Assembly: GCA_009782775.1 (NCBI GenBank)
Contig: WRIL01000005.1
Location: 29,623 to 93,622 of the forward strand
Length of the DNA stretch: 64,000 nt
Source: Desulfovibrionaceae bacterium
Lineage (GTDB): Bacteria > Desulfobacterota > Desulfovibrionia > Desulfovibrionales > Desulfovibrionaceae
Direction: 5' to 3'
Below, piece by piece: positions 9,529 to 18,301 of the stretch (position 1 is the first letter of the stretch; every line of letters starts with the position of its first letter). Both the position numbers and the translations under genes were made by a program. The notes beneath the pieces were generated by a model. The model saw nothing but the letters and a program-made list of their open reading frames with translations, had not been told where the DNA came from and did not search any database.

Positions 9529-10171
9529 GCCATGTCGAAAGATACAGGCGGATCTCATGTCCTGTTTTGAGGCGCAAACATCGGCAGTGGCCGGGTGGCA
9601 TGCCGCTGCTCCCTCGGCCGTGCCGTTCCCCGCTGTGGATATCCACACGGCGGAGGCTTTACCGCAATTGGTTACGAACCAGCATTACATGAATTACAAT
9701 TTGTGGCACGTGGAAGACATGGCCCGCAGGCGGGACGTATCCGCTGAGATTATTGCCGGCTGTAAATACCGTATTGATAAATTGAACCAGCAGCGCAACG
9801 ACTGCATGGAGCAGGTGGATTGCTGCATTTTATGTCTTTTGTCGCCGCACCTGCCCCAGCATCCCGCGGACAGCGGCCGTTTCCGGCATAATACCGAATC
9901 GCTGGGCATGGCTGTGGACAGGCTTTCCATTCTGGCCTTGAAAATTTATCACATGGAAGAGCAGACCAGGCGCAACGATGTGGATGCCGCTCACCGCGAG
10001 GCATGCCGCGAAAAAACAACGGTATTGCGGGAACAGCGTTCCGACCTTGTTCAGGCCGTGCTGGATCTTATTGAGGATTACCTGTCCGGGCGCAAACAGC
10101 CGAAGCTGTATTTCCAGTTCAAGATGTATAACGATCCGGCCCTGAATCCGGAGCTGTATGCCGACAGGTAG
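9521..10171 (+). CDS. DUF4254 family protein
   Basis: A 216-aa, mostly alpha-helical, soluble protein resembling DUF4254, a family of unknown function often next to heptosyltransferases and other glycosyltransferases. Recognisable stretches are QHYMNYNLWHVEDMARR (about residues 54-70) and the C-terminal KQPKLYFQFKMYNDPALNPELY. The gene overlaps the 3' end of the family 9 glycosyltransferase by eight bases, so the two are probably translated together. That supports a role in glycan synthesis, though not a specific one. Confidence 0.7.
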   Translation: MTEPCRKIQADLMSCFEAQTSAVAGWHAAAPSAVPFPAVDIHTAEALPQLVTNQHYMNYNLWHVEDMARRRDVSAEIIAGCKYRIDKLNQQRNDCMEQVDCCILCLLSPHLPQHPADSGRFRHNTESLGMAVDRLSILALKIYHMEEQTRRNDVDAAHREACREKTTVLREQRSDLVQAVLDLIEDYLSGRKQPKLYFQFKMYNDPALNPELYADR

Positions 10172-10186
10172 TTAGGGGCTGCCCTG

Positions 10187-11065
10187 TCAAGGCAGAAGCC
10201 CGCTCTGGCGCAGCGTTTCCAGCATCTTGTCCCGGTTGGCCCGGGAGGGAGGCACCAGGGGCAGGCGCAGTTCCGGGCTGACCTTGCCCAGCATGTGCAG
10301 CATGGTTTTTACCGGGATGGGGTTGGTTTCATAGAAGCAGGCATGGTTCAGGGGGAACATCTCGCGGTTCAGCCGACGGGCCAGCCCGGTATCCCCGGCA
10401 AACCAAGCCCGGCACAGTCCGGCCATTTTTCCGGGAGCCAGGTTGGCCGAAACCGAGATCACCCCTTTGCCGCCCACGGCCATGATCGGCAGCACGGTGA
10501 AATCATCGCCGGATAGCAAGGTTAGGCCGTCGTCGCACTGTTCCAGGATATCGGTTATCTGGGCGAGATCCGCGCTGGCCTCCTTGGCCCCGACGACCGA
10601 AGGGATTTCCTTGTAGAGGCGGATCATCGTGGCGGCGGTGACATTCATGCCCGTGCGGCCGGGCACGTTATAGACGAACATGGGCAGATCGCATTCCGAG
10701 GCGATGGCCTTGAAGTGCTGAAAGACGCCCTCCTGGGTGGGCTTGTTGTAATAGGGGGTAATGAGCAGACCCGCATCGGCCCCGGCCTGTTTGGCGAATT
10801 TGAGGAGCCGGGCGGCTTCGGCGGTATTGTTGGAGCCAGCGCCGGCAATGACCGGAACCCGTTTTCTGACCTGATCAATACAGATTTTGATTACCTGTTC
10901 ATGCTCGGCATGGCTCAGGGTGGCCGACTCTCCGGTAGTGCCGCAGGGAACCAGGCCGTTGATGCCTTGCTCCAACTGCCATTCAATGAACTGGCGATAG
11001 GCGTCCTCATCCACCCGGCCGTTTTTGAAGGGGGTGATCAGGGCCGTGTAAGCGCCGGTAAACAT
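10187..11065 (-). CDS. dapA: 4-hydroxy-tetrahydrodipicolinate synthase
   Basis: Class I aldolase of 292 aa condensing pyruvate with aspartate semialdehyde for lysine and diaminopimelate synthesis. Visible motifs: GTTGESATLSHAEH (about residue 43), the catalytic Tyr in FVYNVPGRTG (about residue 133) and the Schiff-base Lys in VVGAKEAS (about residue 161). Length is normal. It supplies the diaminopimelate branch used by MurE in the dcw cluster of this window. It converges with the DUF4254 gene across a 15-base gap. Confidence 0.95.
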   Translation of the reverse strand: MFTGAYTALITPFKNGRVDEDAYRQFIEWQLEQGINGLVPCGTTGESATLSHAEHEQVIKICIDQVRKRVPVIAGAGSNNTAEAARLLKFAKQAGADAGLLITPYYNKPTQEGVFQHFKAIASECDLPMFVYNVPGRTGMNVTAATMIRLYKEIPSVVGAKEASADLAQITDILEQCDDGLTLLSGDDFTVLPIMAVGGKGVISVSANLAPGKMAGLCRAWFAGDTGLARRLNREMFPLNHACFYETNPIPVKTMLHMLGKVSPELRLPLVPPSRANRDKMLETLRQSGLLP

Positions 11066-11098
11066 GTTGTCCTCCTTGTCCCGCAGTTGTGAAATATT

Positions 11099-12778
11099 TT
11101 AGATTTTTTCAAATTCCGGTTTTTTTCCGGAGATTTTTGCCCAGGTATCGCGCAATCCGACAATACGGTTAAAGACCGGCCGGTCCGGGCGGGAATCCTG
11201 GTCAACCCGGAAATATCCCAGCCGCTCAAACTGCACCCGGCTGTCCGACCCGTATCCGGCCAAGGCCGGCTCCGCCAGGGCCTCGATCACCCGCAAGGAG
11301 TCCGGGTTCAGGGCGTCAAGGAAGGTTTTGCCCTCCGGCATGTCCTCCGGGTCATCCCGGGTAAACAGGCGATCATAGAGACGCGCCTCCGCCCTGATGG
11401 CCTTGGGAGCCGAAACCCAGTGCAGGGTTCCTTTGACCTTGCGTCCGTCCGGGCTGTTTCCTCCGCGGCTGGCCGGGTCGTATTCGCAGACGAGTTCGCG
11501 GATCTCCCCCTGTTCATCCCGGAGCAATTCCCGGCAGGTGATGTAATAGGCATAGCGCAGGCGCGCTTCGCGCCCTGGAGCCAGACGGAAAAACTTGGGA
11601 GAGGGCGTCTCCATGAAGTCTTCCCGCTCAATGAACAATTCCCTGGTAAAGGGGACTTGGCGGCTGCCCTTGGAGGGATCCTCCGGGTCCAGGGGCAGAT
11701 CGAACCATTCCACCTGATCCCGTGGGTAGTTGGTCAGGGTGATCTTCAATGGATTCAGCACGGCCATGAGGCGCGGGGCCACGCGGTTGAGGTGTTCCCG
11801 GATGCAGAATTCAAGGAGACCGTAATCCACCTGGCTGTCGGCCCTGGCAACGCCGATGCGGGCGCAGAATTCCCGGATGGATTCCGGGGTATAGCCGCGC
11901 CGGCGCAGTCCGCGCAGGGTGGGCAGGCGGGGGTCGTCCCAGCCGCTGACGTGCTTTTCCCGTACCAGATGAATGAGTCTGCGCTTGGAGAGCACCGCGC
12001 CCTTGAGGTTCAGGCGGGCGAATTCGGTCTGTTTGGAGGGAAAAAGCCCCAGGGTGGTCAGTAGCCAGTCATAAAGCTCGCGGTTGTTTTCAAATTCCAG
12101 GCTGCACAGGGAATGGGTGACTTTTTCCAGGGAATCGGAAATGCAGTGGCTGAAATCATACATGGGATAAATGGGCCAGCTTTCGCCGCTGCGGTGGTGC
12201 GGGGCCTTGCGGATGCGGTAGAGCACCGGGTCGCGCATGACCACGTTGGGCGAGGCCATGTCAATTTTGGCGCGCAGCACATGGAGGCCGTCGGGAAACC
12301 CGCCAGCGCGCATGCGCCGGAAAATATCCAGGTTTTCTTCCGGGCTGCGGTCCCGGTAGGGGCTGTTTTGTCCGGGACGGGTCAGCGTGCCGCGCTGTTC
12401 GCGGATTATTTCCTGGCTCTGGCTGTCCACGTAAGCCTTGCCGGCCAGGATGAGTTTTTGGGCGCATTCGTAAAGAAAGTCAAAATAATCCGAGGTATAG
12501 AAGATTTTCTCCCCCCATTCAAAGCCGAGCCAGCGCACATCTTCCATGATGGCGTCTACATATTCGCTGCTCTCTTTTTCCGGGTTGGTGTCGTCAAAGC
12601 GCAGGTTGCACCGGCCGCCGTATTCCCTGGCGATGCCGAAATTCAGGCAGATAGCCTTGGCATGACCGATGTGCAGGTAGCCGTTTGGTTCCGGCGGGAA
12701 GCGGGTCTGGATCGTCCGCTGATCCAGCCCTTCCCGGATCTGCTGGTCTATTTTGCTTCTGATGAAATCGTTGCTCAT
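11099..12778 (-). CDS. glnS: glutaminyl-tRNA synthetase
   Basis: Class I synthetase of 559 aa. The HIGH signature is PPEPNGYLHIGHAKAICLNFG (near residue 30) and the KMSKS equivalent is VLSKRR (near residue 268). The body matches GlnRS rather than GluRS (RFDDTNPEKE, YDFSHCISDSLEKVTHSLCSLEF), followed by the C-terminal beta-barrel anticodon-binding domains. Length is typical. The dapA start lies 33 bases beyond its stop, so glnS and dapA are probably in one transcript. Confidence 0.96.
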   Translation of the reverse strand: MSNDFIRSKIDQQIREGLDQRTIQTRFPPEPNGYLHIGHAKAICLNFGIAREYGGRCNLRFDDTNPEKESSEYVDAIMEDVRWLGFEWGEKIFYTSDYFDFLYECAQKLILAGKAYVDSQSQEIIREQRGTLTRPGQNSPYRDRSPEENLDIFRRMRAGGFPDGLHVLRAKIDMASPNVVMRDPVLYRIRKAPHHRSGESWPIYPMYDFSHCISDSLEKVTHSLCSLEFENNRELYDWLLTTLGLFPSKQTEFARLNLKGAVLSKRRLIHLVREKHVSGWDDPRLPTLRGLRRRGYTPESIREFCARIGVARADSQVDYGLLEFCIREHLNRVAPRLMAVLNPLKITLTNYPRDQVEWFDLPLDPEDPSKGSRQVPFTRELFIEREDFMETPSPKFFRLAPGREARLRYAYYITCRELLRDEQGEIRELVCEYDPASRGGNSPDGRKVKGTLHWVSAPKAIRAEARLYDRLFTRDDPEDMPEGKTFLDALNPDSLRVIEALAEPALAGYGSDSRVQFERLGYFRVDQDSRPDRPVFNRIVGLRDTWAKISGKKPEFEKI

Positions 12779-12932
12779 GGTTTGTTACTCTACTTCTCTT
12801 GGGGTTGTAATGCAAGCGCTCCGGAGGCTCAAGCCGTTTGGCACCAATTTTGCTTTTTGACCAGGGACATGCCCTGCGGTCATTTTTTTGGCGATGTCCG
12901 CATACAGGCTTTATTCAAAGGAGGCCACCACC

Positions 12933-13673
12933 GTGAAGCAGGTTATCCATGATTGCCCCGTTTCATCGTTTTTAAAAGACCCGCGGGTCTGTCTAGTTTT
13001 TTTCATTTTGTTCGCCCAGCTTTCTTTGTCCGGCTGTTCCCTTACCTCCGGACTGGACAGAAGGGTCGAGTTCGATCTGACCAGCAAGGCGGCCATTTAT
13101 GTGGACAGCGAGGTTATTCGCGAGCCGCCGCTCATCCATGTGCATCCGGTGAGTGAGGTGGGCGGCCTCAAGGTGCTGTTCATGCCTTTCCAGATGACCC
13201 AGAGCACGGATCATCCGGAAATGGTCGGCTACAGCCTGTCTCGCGCCTTCTGGCAGACCTGGTCTTCCATGCGGGTTTTTGAGCAGTTTGAATTTGTGCC
13301 CGACGGCGGCCCCTTCAGGCGCGACATGGCGGTGGCTTATGCCAAGGCCAGGGGAGCGGATTTGGTGATTGGCGGTTTTGTGACCTATCTTCTGGCTGGT
13401 GGAACCACCGGGCCAAGCAGTCTGGGAGTGCAAATCGAAGGTTATGACGTCAGTTCAGGACTCCTGGTCTGGTCCATGGCCCAGGCCGGCGCCCTGCCGG
13501 CCCGCCGGGCCAGAGATTACATCGTGCTGGAGGTGAAAAACAGGCTGCCCTCGGATCCTTTGTATGTCATTGCCGGAAGCCTGGCCTCAGACATGGGACA
13601 GTTGATGCGGGCCTGGGCCAGCTCCGATGCCTCCCGGACACGGGAAAACCCGTTGGCTTCAGCCCAGCCGTGA
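12933..13673 (+). CDS. predicted outer-membrane lipoprotein
   Basis: About 246 aa. A basic start and hydrophobic stretch (VCLVFFILFAQLSLSGCS) end in a lipobox LSGC, so it should be lipidated and exported. The mature part carries segments (LKVLFMPFQMTQSTDHPEMVGYSL, ADLVIGGFVTYLLAGG) like the beta/alpha fold seen in lipoproteins related to CsgG/LpoB-type or FlgO-type proteins; the specific family is not certain. GTG 12933 is preferred because AGGAGG lies eight bases upstream. It is transcribed divergently from glnS and converges on the ftsZ paralog. Confidence 0.7.
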   Translation: MKQVIHDCPVSSFLKDPRVCLVFFILFAQLSLSGCSLTSGLDRRVEFDLTSKAAIYVDSEVIREPPLIHVHPVSEVGGLKVLFMPFQMTQSTDHPEMVGYSLSRAFWQTWSSMRVFEQFEFVPDGGPFRRDMAVAYAKARGADLVIGGFVTYLLAGGTTGPSSLGVQIEGYDVSSGLLVWSMAQAGALPARRARDYIVLEVKNRLPSDPLYVIAGSLASDMGQLMRAWASSDASRTRENPLASAQP

Positions 13674-13681
13674 GCCTGGCG

Positions 13682-14815
13682 TCAATTCGGCAGCACCAAC
13701 AGGTAATTCGGGCTTTCCGGCATTGATTTGTCATAAACCAGTGCCGTGCTGCCAGGGGTATAGGCCTTATTGGTCCAGGGCTGGGTTCGCCTCTCCCTGG
13801 GCGTTGGTCGCGGATGCCGGTTTTGCAACAGATCCAGCCTGGTGGGCAGAACCTCCTCCCTCTTCCCGGGTTCTGCCAGATCCGTGGCGATTACGGTCAG
13901 GCGGAAGAGATCCCTGGTGTCGCAAGGTGTGAAGCCGGTGAGGATCAGGGCATCCGGATGAACCTTTTCCCTGATTATGTCGGCGGCGTTATGTATTTCT
14001 TCAGCCCGCACATCTCTGGGAGCCTTGATGTGGTAAAGCACCTTCCGGGCGCCTTCCACGGAAAGATCCGGCTGCAGGGGGCTGGAAATGGCCTGTTCGG
14101 TAGCCTCGCGGGCGCGGTTCTCTCCCTCGGCTTCGCCAACGCCCATGATGGCCGGGCCGGATTTCCGAATGATCCTGGTCAGGGCCGCCAGATCAATATT
14201 GATCAGCCCCACCTGATCCATGATCTCCCCCAGACCGCGCATGATCTTGCCTATGCGTTCATACGGGGCGTTCAGGGCTTCGATGTAGGCATTGTTGTTG
14301 CAGAGGAGATCCTGGATATTATTGTGAAAAAGGACCAGGCTGTCTGAATGTTGGCGCAACTGGCGCGCTCCTTCCTCGGCGGTGGCCGGGATGCCGCCGC
14401 TGCCCTTGGCCGGGAGGGTGGCGGTCGCGATCGTCAGGATGCCTGATTCCGTGGCCATTTGGGCAATGGCCGGGCTCGCGCCGCTGCCGGTTCCGCCCCC
14501 CAGACCGGCCAGGATAAAGAGCAACTGGGTATCTTCCAGGGCTTCCCGGATCCGGGCTTCGTTCTCCCAGGCCGCTTCCTGTCCTGCAACCGGGTCCGCC
14601 CCGGTCCCTCGGCCGCCGGTGCGGCTGTTTTCCAGGAGGATCCTGTGTTCGGCATCGGCGGAGTCAAGCTTTTGTCGATCCGTGTCCACGGCGATGAAAC
14701 CTACTTCCGTGAGTCCGGAGCGTTGCAGGTGGTTGATGGCGTTTATGCCGCAGTTGCCCACGCCGATAGCCTTTATTTTCGGAATTTTGTTCTCCACTAA
14801 TTGGTAGTTGCGCAT
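13682..14815 (-). CDS. second FtsZ-like tubulin homolog, T7 catalytic Asp lost
   Basis: A 377-aa FtsZ paralog directly downstream of canonical ftsZ. The tubulin signature GGGTGSGA (about residues 107-113) and the NIDL part of the T7 loop (206-209) are present. The second T7 aspartate, required in FtsZ for GTP hydrolysis by the neighbouring subunit, is Ala211 (canonical copy: NLDFND, Asp217). The NER motif after the tubulin signature has become HNN, and the N-terminal T1 loop is GVGNCGIN instead of GVGGGGSN. The C-terminus lacks the conserved FtsA/ZipA-binding peptide. I infer a GTP-binding, hydrolysis-poor partner or modulator of FtsZ polymers rather than a second ring former. Confidence 0.85.
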   Translation of the reverse strand: MRNYQLVENKIPKIKAIGVGNCGINAINHLQRSGLTEVGFIAVDTDRQKLDSADAEHRILLENSRTGGRGTGADPVAGQEAAWENEARIREALEDTQLLFILAGLGGGTGSGASPAIAQMATESGILTIATATLPAKGSGGIPATAEEGARQLRQHSDSLVLFHNNIQDLLCNNNAYIEALNAPYERIGKIMRGLGEIMDQVGLINIDLAALTRIIRKSGPAIMGVGEAEGENRAREATEQAISSPLQPDLSVEGARKVLYHIKAPRDVRAEEIHNAADIIREKVHPDALILTGFTPCDTRDLFRLTVIATDLAEPGKREEVLPTRLDLLQNRHPRPTPRERRTQPWTNKAYTPGSTALVYDKSMPESPNYLLVLPN

Positions 14816-14833
14816 GGCCGCTCCCTTGCCGGG

Positions 14834-16015
14834 TTATTTTTGCAGAAAAAACGGCACTTCCACCGGGCCGCGGTGAAAACTGAAGGCCTCGCCATTGCCC
14901 GCTGCCTTGTTTTGCCCTTCCATGGCCTGTCCTGGACGGTTTTGCAGCATCAGGTCCAGGGGAGTGGGGATCGGGCCGGGGCGTCTGTCCTGCTCAAATA
15001 CAGCGACCTTGGCCGAAGGGTTGCGCAGGAGTTTCGCCCCCGCGCGTTCGATGCCCGTGGCCACCACGGTCACGTGGAACTCCTCGTCCTCGCCCTCGGC
15101 GATGGCCGTGCCGAAGATGAAGTCCGCGTCAGGGTGCGCGGCCGCCTGGATGATGCTGGAAGCCTCGTCAATCTCTTTTATGCCCACGTCTTTTCCGGCG
15201 GTGATGTTCAAAAGCACGCCGCTGGCCCCGTCGATGGTGCCGTCTTCCAGCAGGGGGCTGTGAATGGCCAGGTTGGCGGCATCGCGGGCCCGGGTTTCGC
15301 CAAGCCCCACCCCGGTGCCGATCATGGCCATGCCGCCGGAATCGCCGCCCATGACGGTTTTCAGATCGTTGAAGTCCAGATTGATCAGCCCGGGCTTGGT
15401 AAGAAGCTCAACGATGCCCTTGACCGCCAGGTAAAGCACGTCATCGGCCCGTTTGAGCATGTCAATATAGGTGGCTCCCTTGGGAGCCTGCTGGATCAGC
15501 CGTTCATTGGGAATGACGATCAGGCTGTGCACCTGCTCGCGCAGTTTTTCTATGCCTTCCTCGGCAATGCGTGCGCGTTTTTTCCCTTCAAAGGGAAAAG
15601 GCTTGGTAACCACGCCCACGGTCAGGGCGTTGAGATCCCTGGCTATTTCGGCGACGACCGGCGCGGCCCCTGTGCCCGTGCCGCCGCCCATGCCGGCCGA
15701 GATAAAAACCAGGTTGGGTTCGCCCATGGCTTCCTGGATGAGGGCTTTGCTTTCCTGGGCCGCTTCAAAACCTACTTCCGGCCTTTGCCCCGCGCCCAGC
15801 CCGGCGTTTTTTTTGCCGCCAAGCTGAATTTGGTTCTGCACTTCCGAGATGGCCAGAACCTGCATGTCGGTATTGGCTACGATAAAATTGACCCCTCCCA
15901 GCCGGGATCGGGCCATGTGATTGACCGCGTTGCTTCCGCCGCCGCCTACGCCGATAGTGACGATCTTGGGCAGCATCTGGTTCTCGACCATTGATTCAAG
16001 TTCCATGTAGACCAT
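14834..16015 (-). CDS. ftsZ: cell division protein FtsZ
   Basis: Canonical bacterial tubulin, 393 aa. T1 loop GVGGGGSNAVNHM, tubulin signature GGGTGTGAAP (about residues 111-120), NER at about 170 and an intact T7 loop NLDFNDLKTVM (212-222). A variable linker leads to the C-terminal peptide VEVPFFLQK, equivalent to the FtsA-binding tail. ATG 16015 has AAAGGAGA upstream. It lies 18 bases after ftsA and 18 bases before the paralog, so all three are probably on one transcript. Confidence 0.97.
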   Translation of the reverse strand: MVYMELESMVENQMLPKIVTIGVGGGGSNAVNHMARSRLGGVNFIVANTDMQVLAISEVQNQIQLGGKKNAGLGAGQRPEVGFEAAQESKALIQEAMGEPNLVFISAGMGGGTGTGAAPVVAEIARDLNALTVGVVTKPFPFEGKKRARIAEEGIEKLREQVHSLIVIPNERLIQQAPKGATYIDMLKRADDVLYLAVKGIVELLTKPGLINLDFNDLKTVMGGDSGGMAMIGTGVGLGETRARDAANLAIHSPLLEDGTIDGASGVLLNITAGKDVGIKEIDEASSIIQAAAHPDADFIFGTAIAEGEDEEFHVTVVATGIERAGAKLLRNPSAKVAVFEQDRRPGPIPTPLDLMLQNRPGQAMEGQNKAAGNGEAFSFHRGPVEVPFFLQK

Positions 16016-16033
16016 ATCAGTTCTCCTTTCGGT

Positions 16034-17350
16034 TTATTTAATGTCATGCCACCATTGGCCCAAATCCCTGACCATCCGCCTCAGAAGTCCTTGGACTCCG
16101 GAATCCGGCGCGGGAGCGACGGAAGAGCCGGGGTTTTTCTTTCTGCGTCCCACGCCGCCGCTCCGCCGGACCTCCTGGTCCAGCCCGTAGCGCACCAGCC
16201 CGACGGCGGTGGAGTATTCGGGGCTTTTAACCATGTCGGCCAGCCCGCCGATATTGACCGGGCAGGCTACCCTGGCGGGCATGCCCAGGATGTCCGCCGC
16301 CAGTTCATGGCAGGCCGCCAGTTGCGAAGCGCCGCCGGTGAGTACGATTCCGTTGTATAGAGCGTAACCGGAGGAATTTCCCGCGCCCGGCATCCACTGA
16401 ATTACTCCGGATGACTTGAGGTGCTCGGCGATCTGGCCGAAAATCTTCTCCATGGCCTTTTCGCAGAGCAGGGCAAGGTCCTGGGTTTTCAACCGATGGG
16501 GGGGAAGCCCTGTGAGCACTTCCGGCACTTCAATCTCCGTGCCGTCGGTAATCATGGCGGCTAGGGCGCAGCCGTAGCGCATCTTGATGAATTCGGCCAC
16601 ATCCTTACTGGTGCGCGTGTCCTGGGCGATAATGTTGGTCAGGTATTCGCCGCCCAAAGGTATTTCGCCAGTGTATTTAATGGCCTCGTCCTCAAAGATC
16701 AGGATGTCCGAGGTGCCGCCGCCGATATCAATGAGCACAACCCCGCGCTGGCGTTCTTCCGGGCTGAGCACGGCGTGGGCCGAGGCCAGGGATTCCAGGA
16801 CGATTTCCTCTACCTCCAGGCCGCATTTGGCGCAGGCGCTGCGGATATTCTGTACGCTGGCCTCCCTGGCGGTGATGATGTGCACATTGGCCGTAAGCCG
16901 GGATCCCATCATTTCCAGGGGGTTGGAGATGTCATCCTGGTCGTCGATGATATATTCCTGGGGCAGGGAGTGGATTATTTTTTGTCCCGGCGGAATTTCT
17001 ACGTCTCTGGCCTTTTCCAGGACTTGGGCCTGATCCTGGCTGGAAACCGTTCCGGTCTGGATCTTGACGGAACCGCTGCTGTTCATCCCGCGGATATGGG
17101 CGCCGGCGATGCCCACGTAAATCTTGCGGATTTTCTGGTTACTCATCTGCTCGGCCTGGTGCAGGGCATCCTGGATGGCGCTGGCGGTCTTGTCGATGTC
17201 TTTTATTTCGCCTTCCTTGAGTCCGTGGGATTTGGCCGATCCCGTGCCCAGTATCTCCAGCGCGCCGCTCGGGCCTTCCTGCCCCACCACCACGGAAACT
17301 TTGGTGGTGCCTATATCCAGTCCGGTAATGATGTGGTTGAATTGAGCCAT
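16034..17350 (-). CDS. ftsA: cell division protein FtsA
   Basis: Actin-like ATPase of 438 aa that anchors FtsZ filaments to the inner membrane. The phosphate-1 motif is ITGLDIGTTKVSVVV (residues 8-22), the SHS2/1C domain follows, and VVLIDIGGGTSDILIF is the phosphate-2 motif. LTGGASQL is the adenosine motif. The C-terminal GLLRRMVRDLGQWWHDIK looks like the amphipathic membrane-targeting helix. It sits between ftsQ and ftsZ as in most proteobacterial dcw clusters. Confidence 0.96.
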   Translation of the reverse strand: MAQFNHIITGLDIGTTKVSVVVGQEGPSGALEILGTGSAKSHGLKEGEIKDIDKTASAIQDALHQAEQMSNQKIRKIYVGIAGAHIRGMNSSGSVKIQTGTVSSQDQAQVLEKARDVEIPPGQKIIHSLPQEYIIDDQDDISNPLEMMGSRLTANVHIITAREASVQNIRSACAKCGLEVEEIVLESLASAHAVLSPEERQRGVVLIDIGGGTSDILIFEDEAIKYTGEIPLGGEYLTNIIAQDTRTSKDVAEFIKMRYGCALAAMITDGTEIEVPEVLTGLPPHRLKTQDLALLCEKAMEKIFGQIAEHLKSSGVIQWMPGAGNSSGYALYNGIVLTGGASQLAACHELAADILGMPARVACPVNIGGLADMVKSPEYSTAVGLVRYGLDQEVRRSGGVGRRKKNPGSSVAPAPDSGVQGLLRRMVRDLGQWWHDIK

Positions 17351-17368
17351 GTTTTTCTCCAGTTTGCC

Positions 17369-18301
17369 TCAGGCCATGTTGCCGCGGCCGTTCCAGGTTC
17401 CGGTCAGTTGTTGGGGGTCATCGCCTAAACGTACCCAGATGTCTTTTCCGTAGACCCTGATTTCCAGCATGCGTTTTAATTCTCCGTTGCGCGCAAGATC
17501 CTCCATCACCCGGAGCAGGCGCATAAGGTTGCTTTCCCAGTTTTCCAAGCCGATAATCAGGCGGCGGTTTTCCCTGGTGGTCAGTTCCATGGTCCTGGCC
17601 TCGGTCAGCCGGATCAGTTTGACGCCGGAAATGTTCAGGGGAAAGTTCAGCCCGGAGAAGGCATCGACCAGCCCCGGAAGGCGGGCGGGCAGGTCTCCGG
17701 CTCCCGGCTCCACTTCCAGCAGGGGGAGGATGGAATAATGCGTCGCCTCCACCGGGGCGATGCTCCGGCCATGTTCATCCGAGTAGTAAAGCCTGCCTTC
17801 CTTGTCACGCACCCAGTAAAGAGGCTCCGCTTCCCGAATCCGGATGTGCAGAGAGCCTTTGGCGGCATCTCTGCGGATGGACCATTCTCTGACCCAGGGG
17901 TTGCGCTCCAGGATTTGCTCCATCCGGCGGATGGACAAGGCCAGGATATTTTGTCCCGGAACCAGGCCCAGCATCGAGGGAATTTCTTCCTTGTCCAGGT
18001 AATGGCTGCCTTCCACCAGGATTTCCTGCAATGCGAAATATCCAGGGCTGGTAAGCTGACGGTGCGTCGTGACCAGAGCCAGGGTTATGCCCAGCATGCA
18101 GACCAGCCCCAGAGCCAGACCGGCGCTCCAACGCAGGGCCGTTTTGGCCTTGCGCCAGATCCTGCGCGCCGGGGAGCGTTCTTTTTTCCTGAGGTCGGCG
18201 TCATGCAGGCTTTGCCGCAGCCGCCTGGACGGGTAAAAATCCCTGCCGGCGATCGCCTTGGGAGCGTCCGGGGCAGGGCGGGCAAAGAAATTCAGACCCA
18301 T
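17369..18301 (-). CDS. ftsQ: cell division protein FtsQ (POTRA)
   Basis: Bitopic division protein of 310 aa: a basic cytoplasmic tail of about 65 residues, one membrane segment (LRWSAGLALGLVCMLGITLA), then a POTRA domain (LQEILVEGSHYLDKEEIPSM...LERNPWVREWSIRR) and a C-terminal beta domain. It bridges FtsK and FtsBL in the divisome. The start overlaps the murB stop by ten bases, suggesting coupled translation. Confidence 0.92.
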   Translation of the reverse strand: MGLNFFARPAPDAPKAIAGRDFYPSRRLRQSLHDADLRKKERSPARRIWRKAKTALRWSAGLALGLVCMLGITLALVTTHRQLTSPGYFALQEILVEGSHYLDKEEIPSMLGLVPGQNILALSIRRMEQILERNPWVREWSIRRDAAKGSLHIRIREAEPLYWVRDKEGRLYYSDEHGRSIAPVEATHYSILPLLEVEPGAGDLPARLPGLVDAFSGLNFPLNISGVKLIRLTEARTMELTTRENRRLIIGLENWESNLMRLLRVMEDLARNGELKRMLEIRVYGKDIWVRLGDDPQQLTGTWNGRGNMA

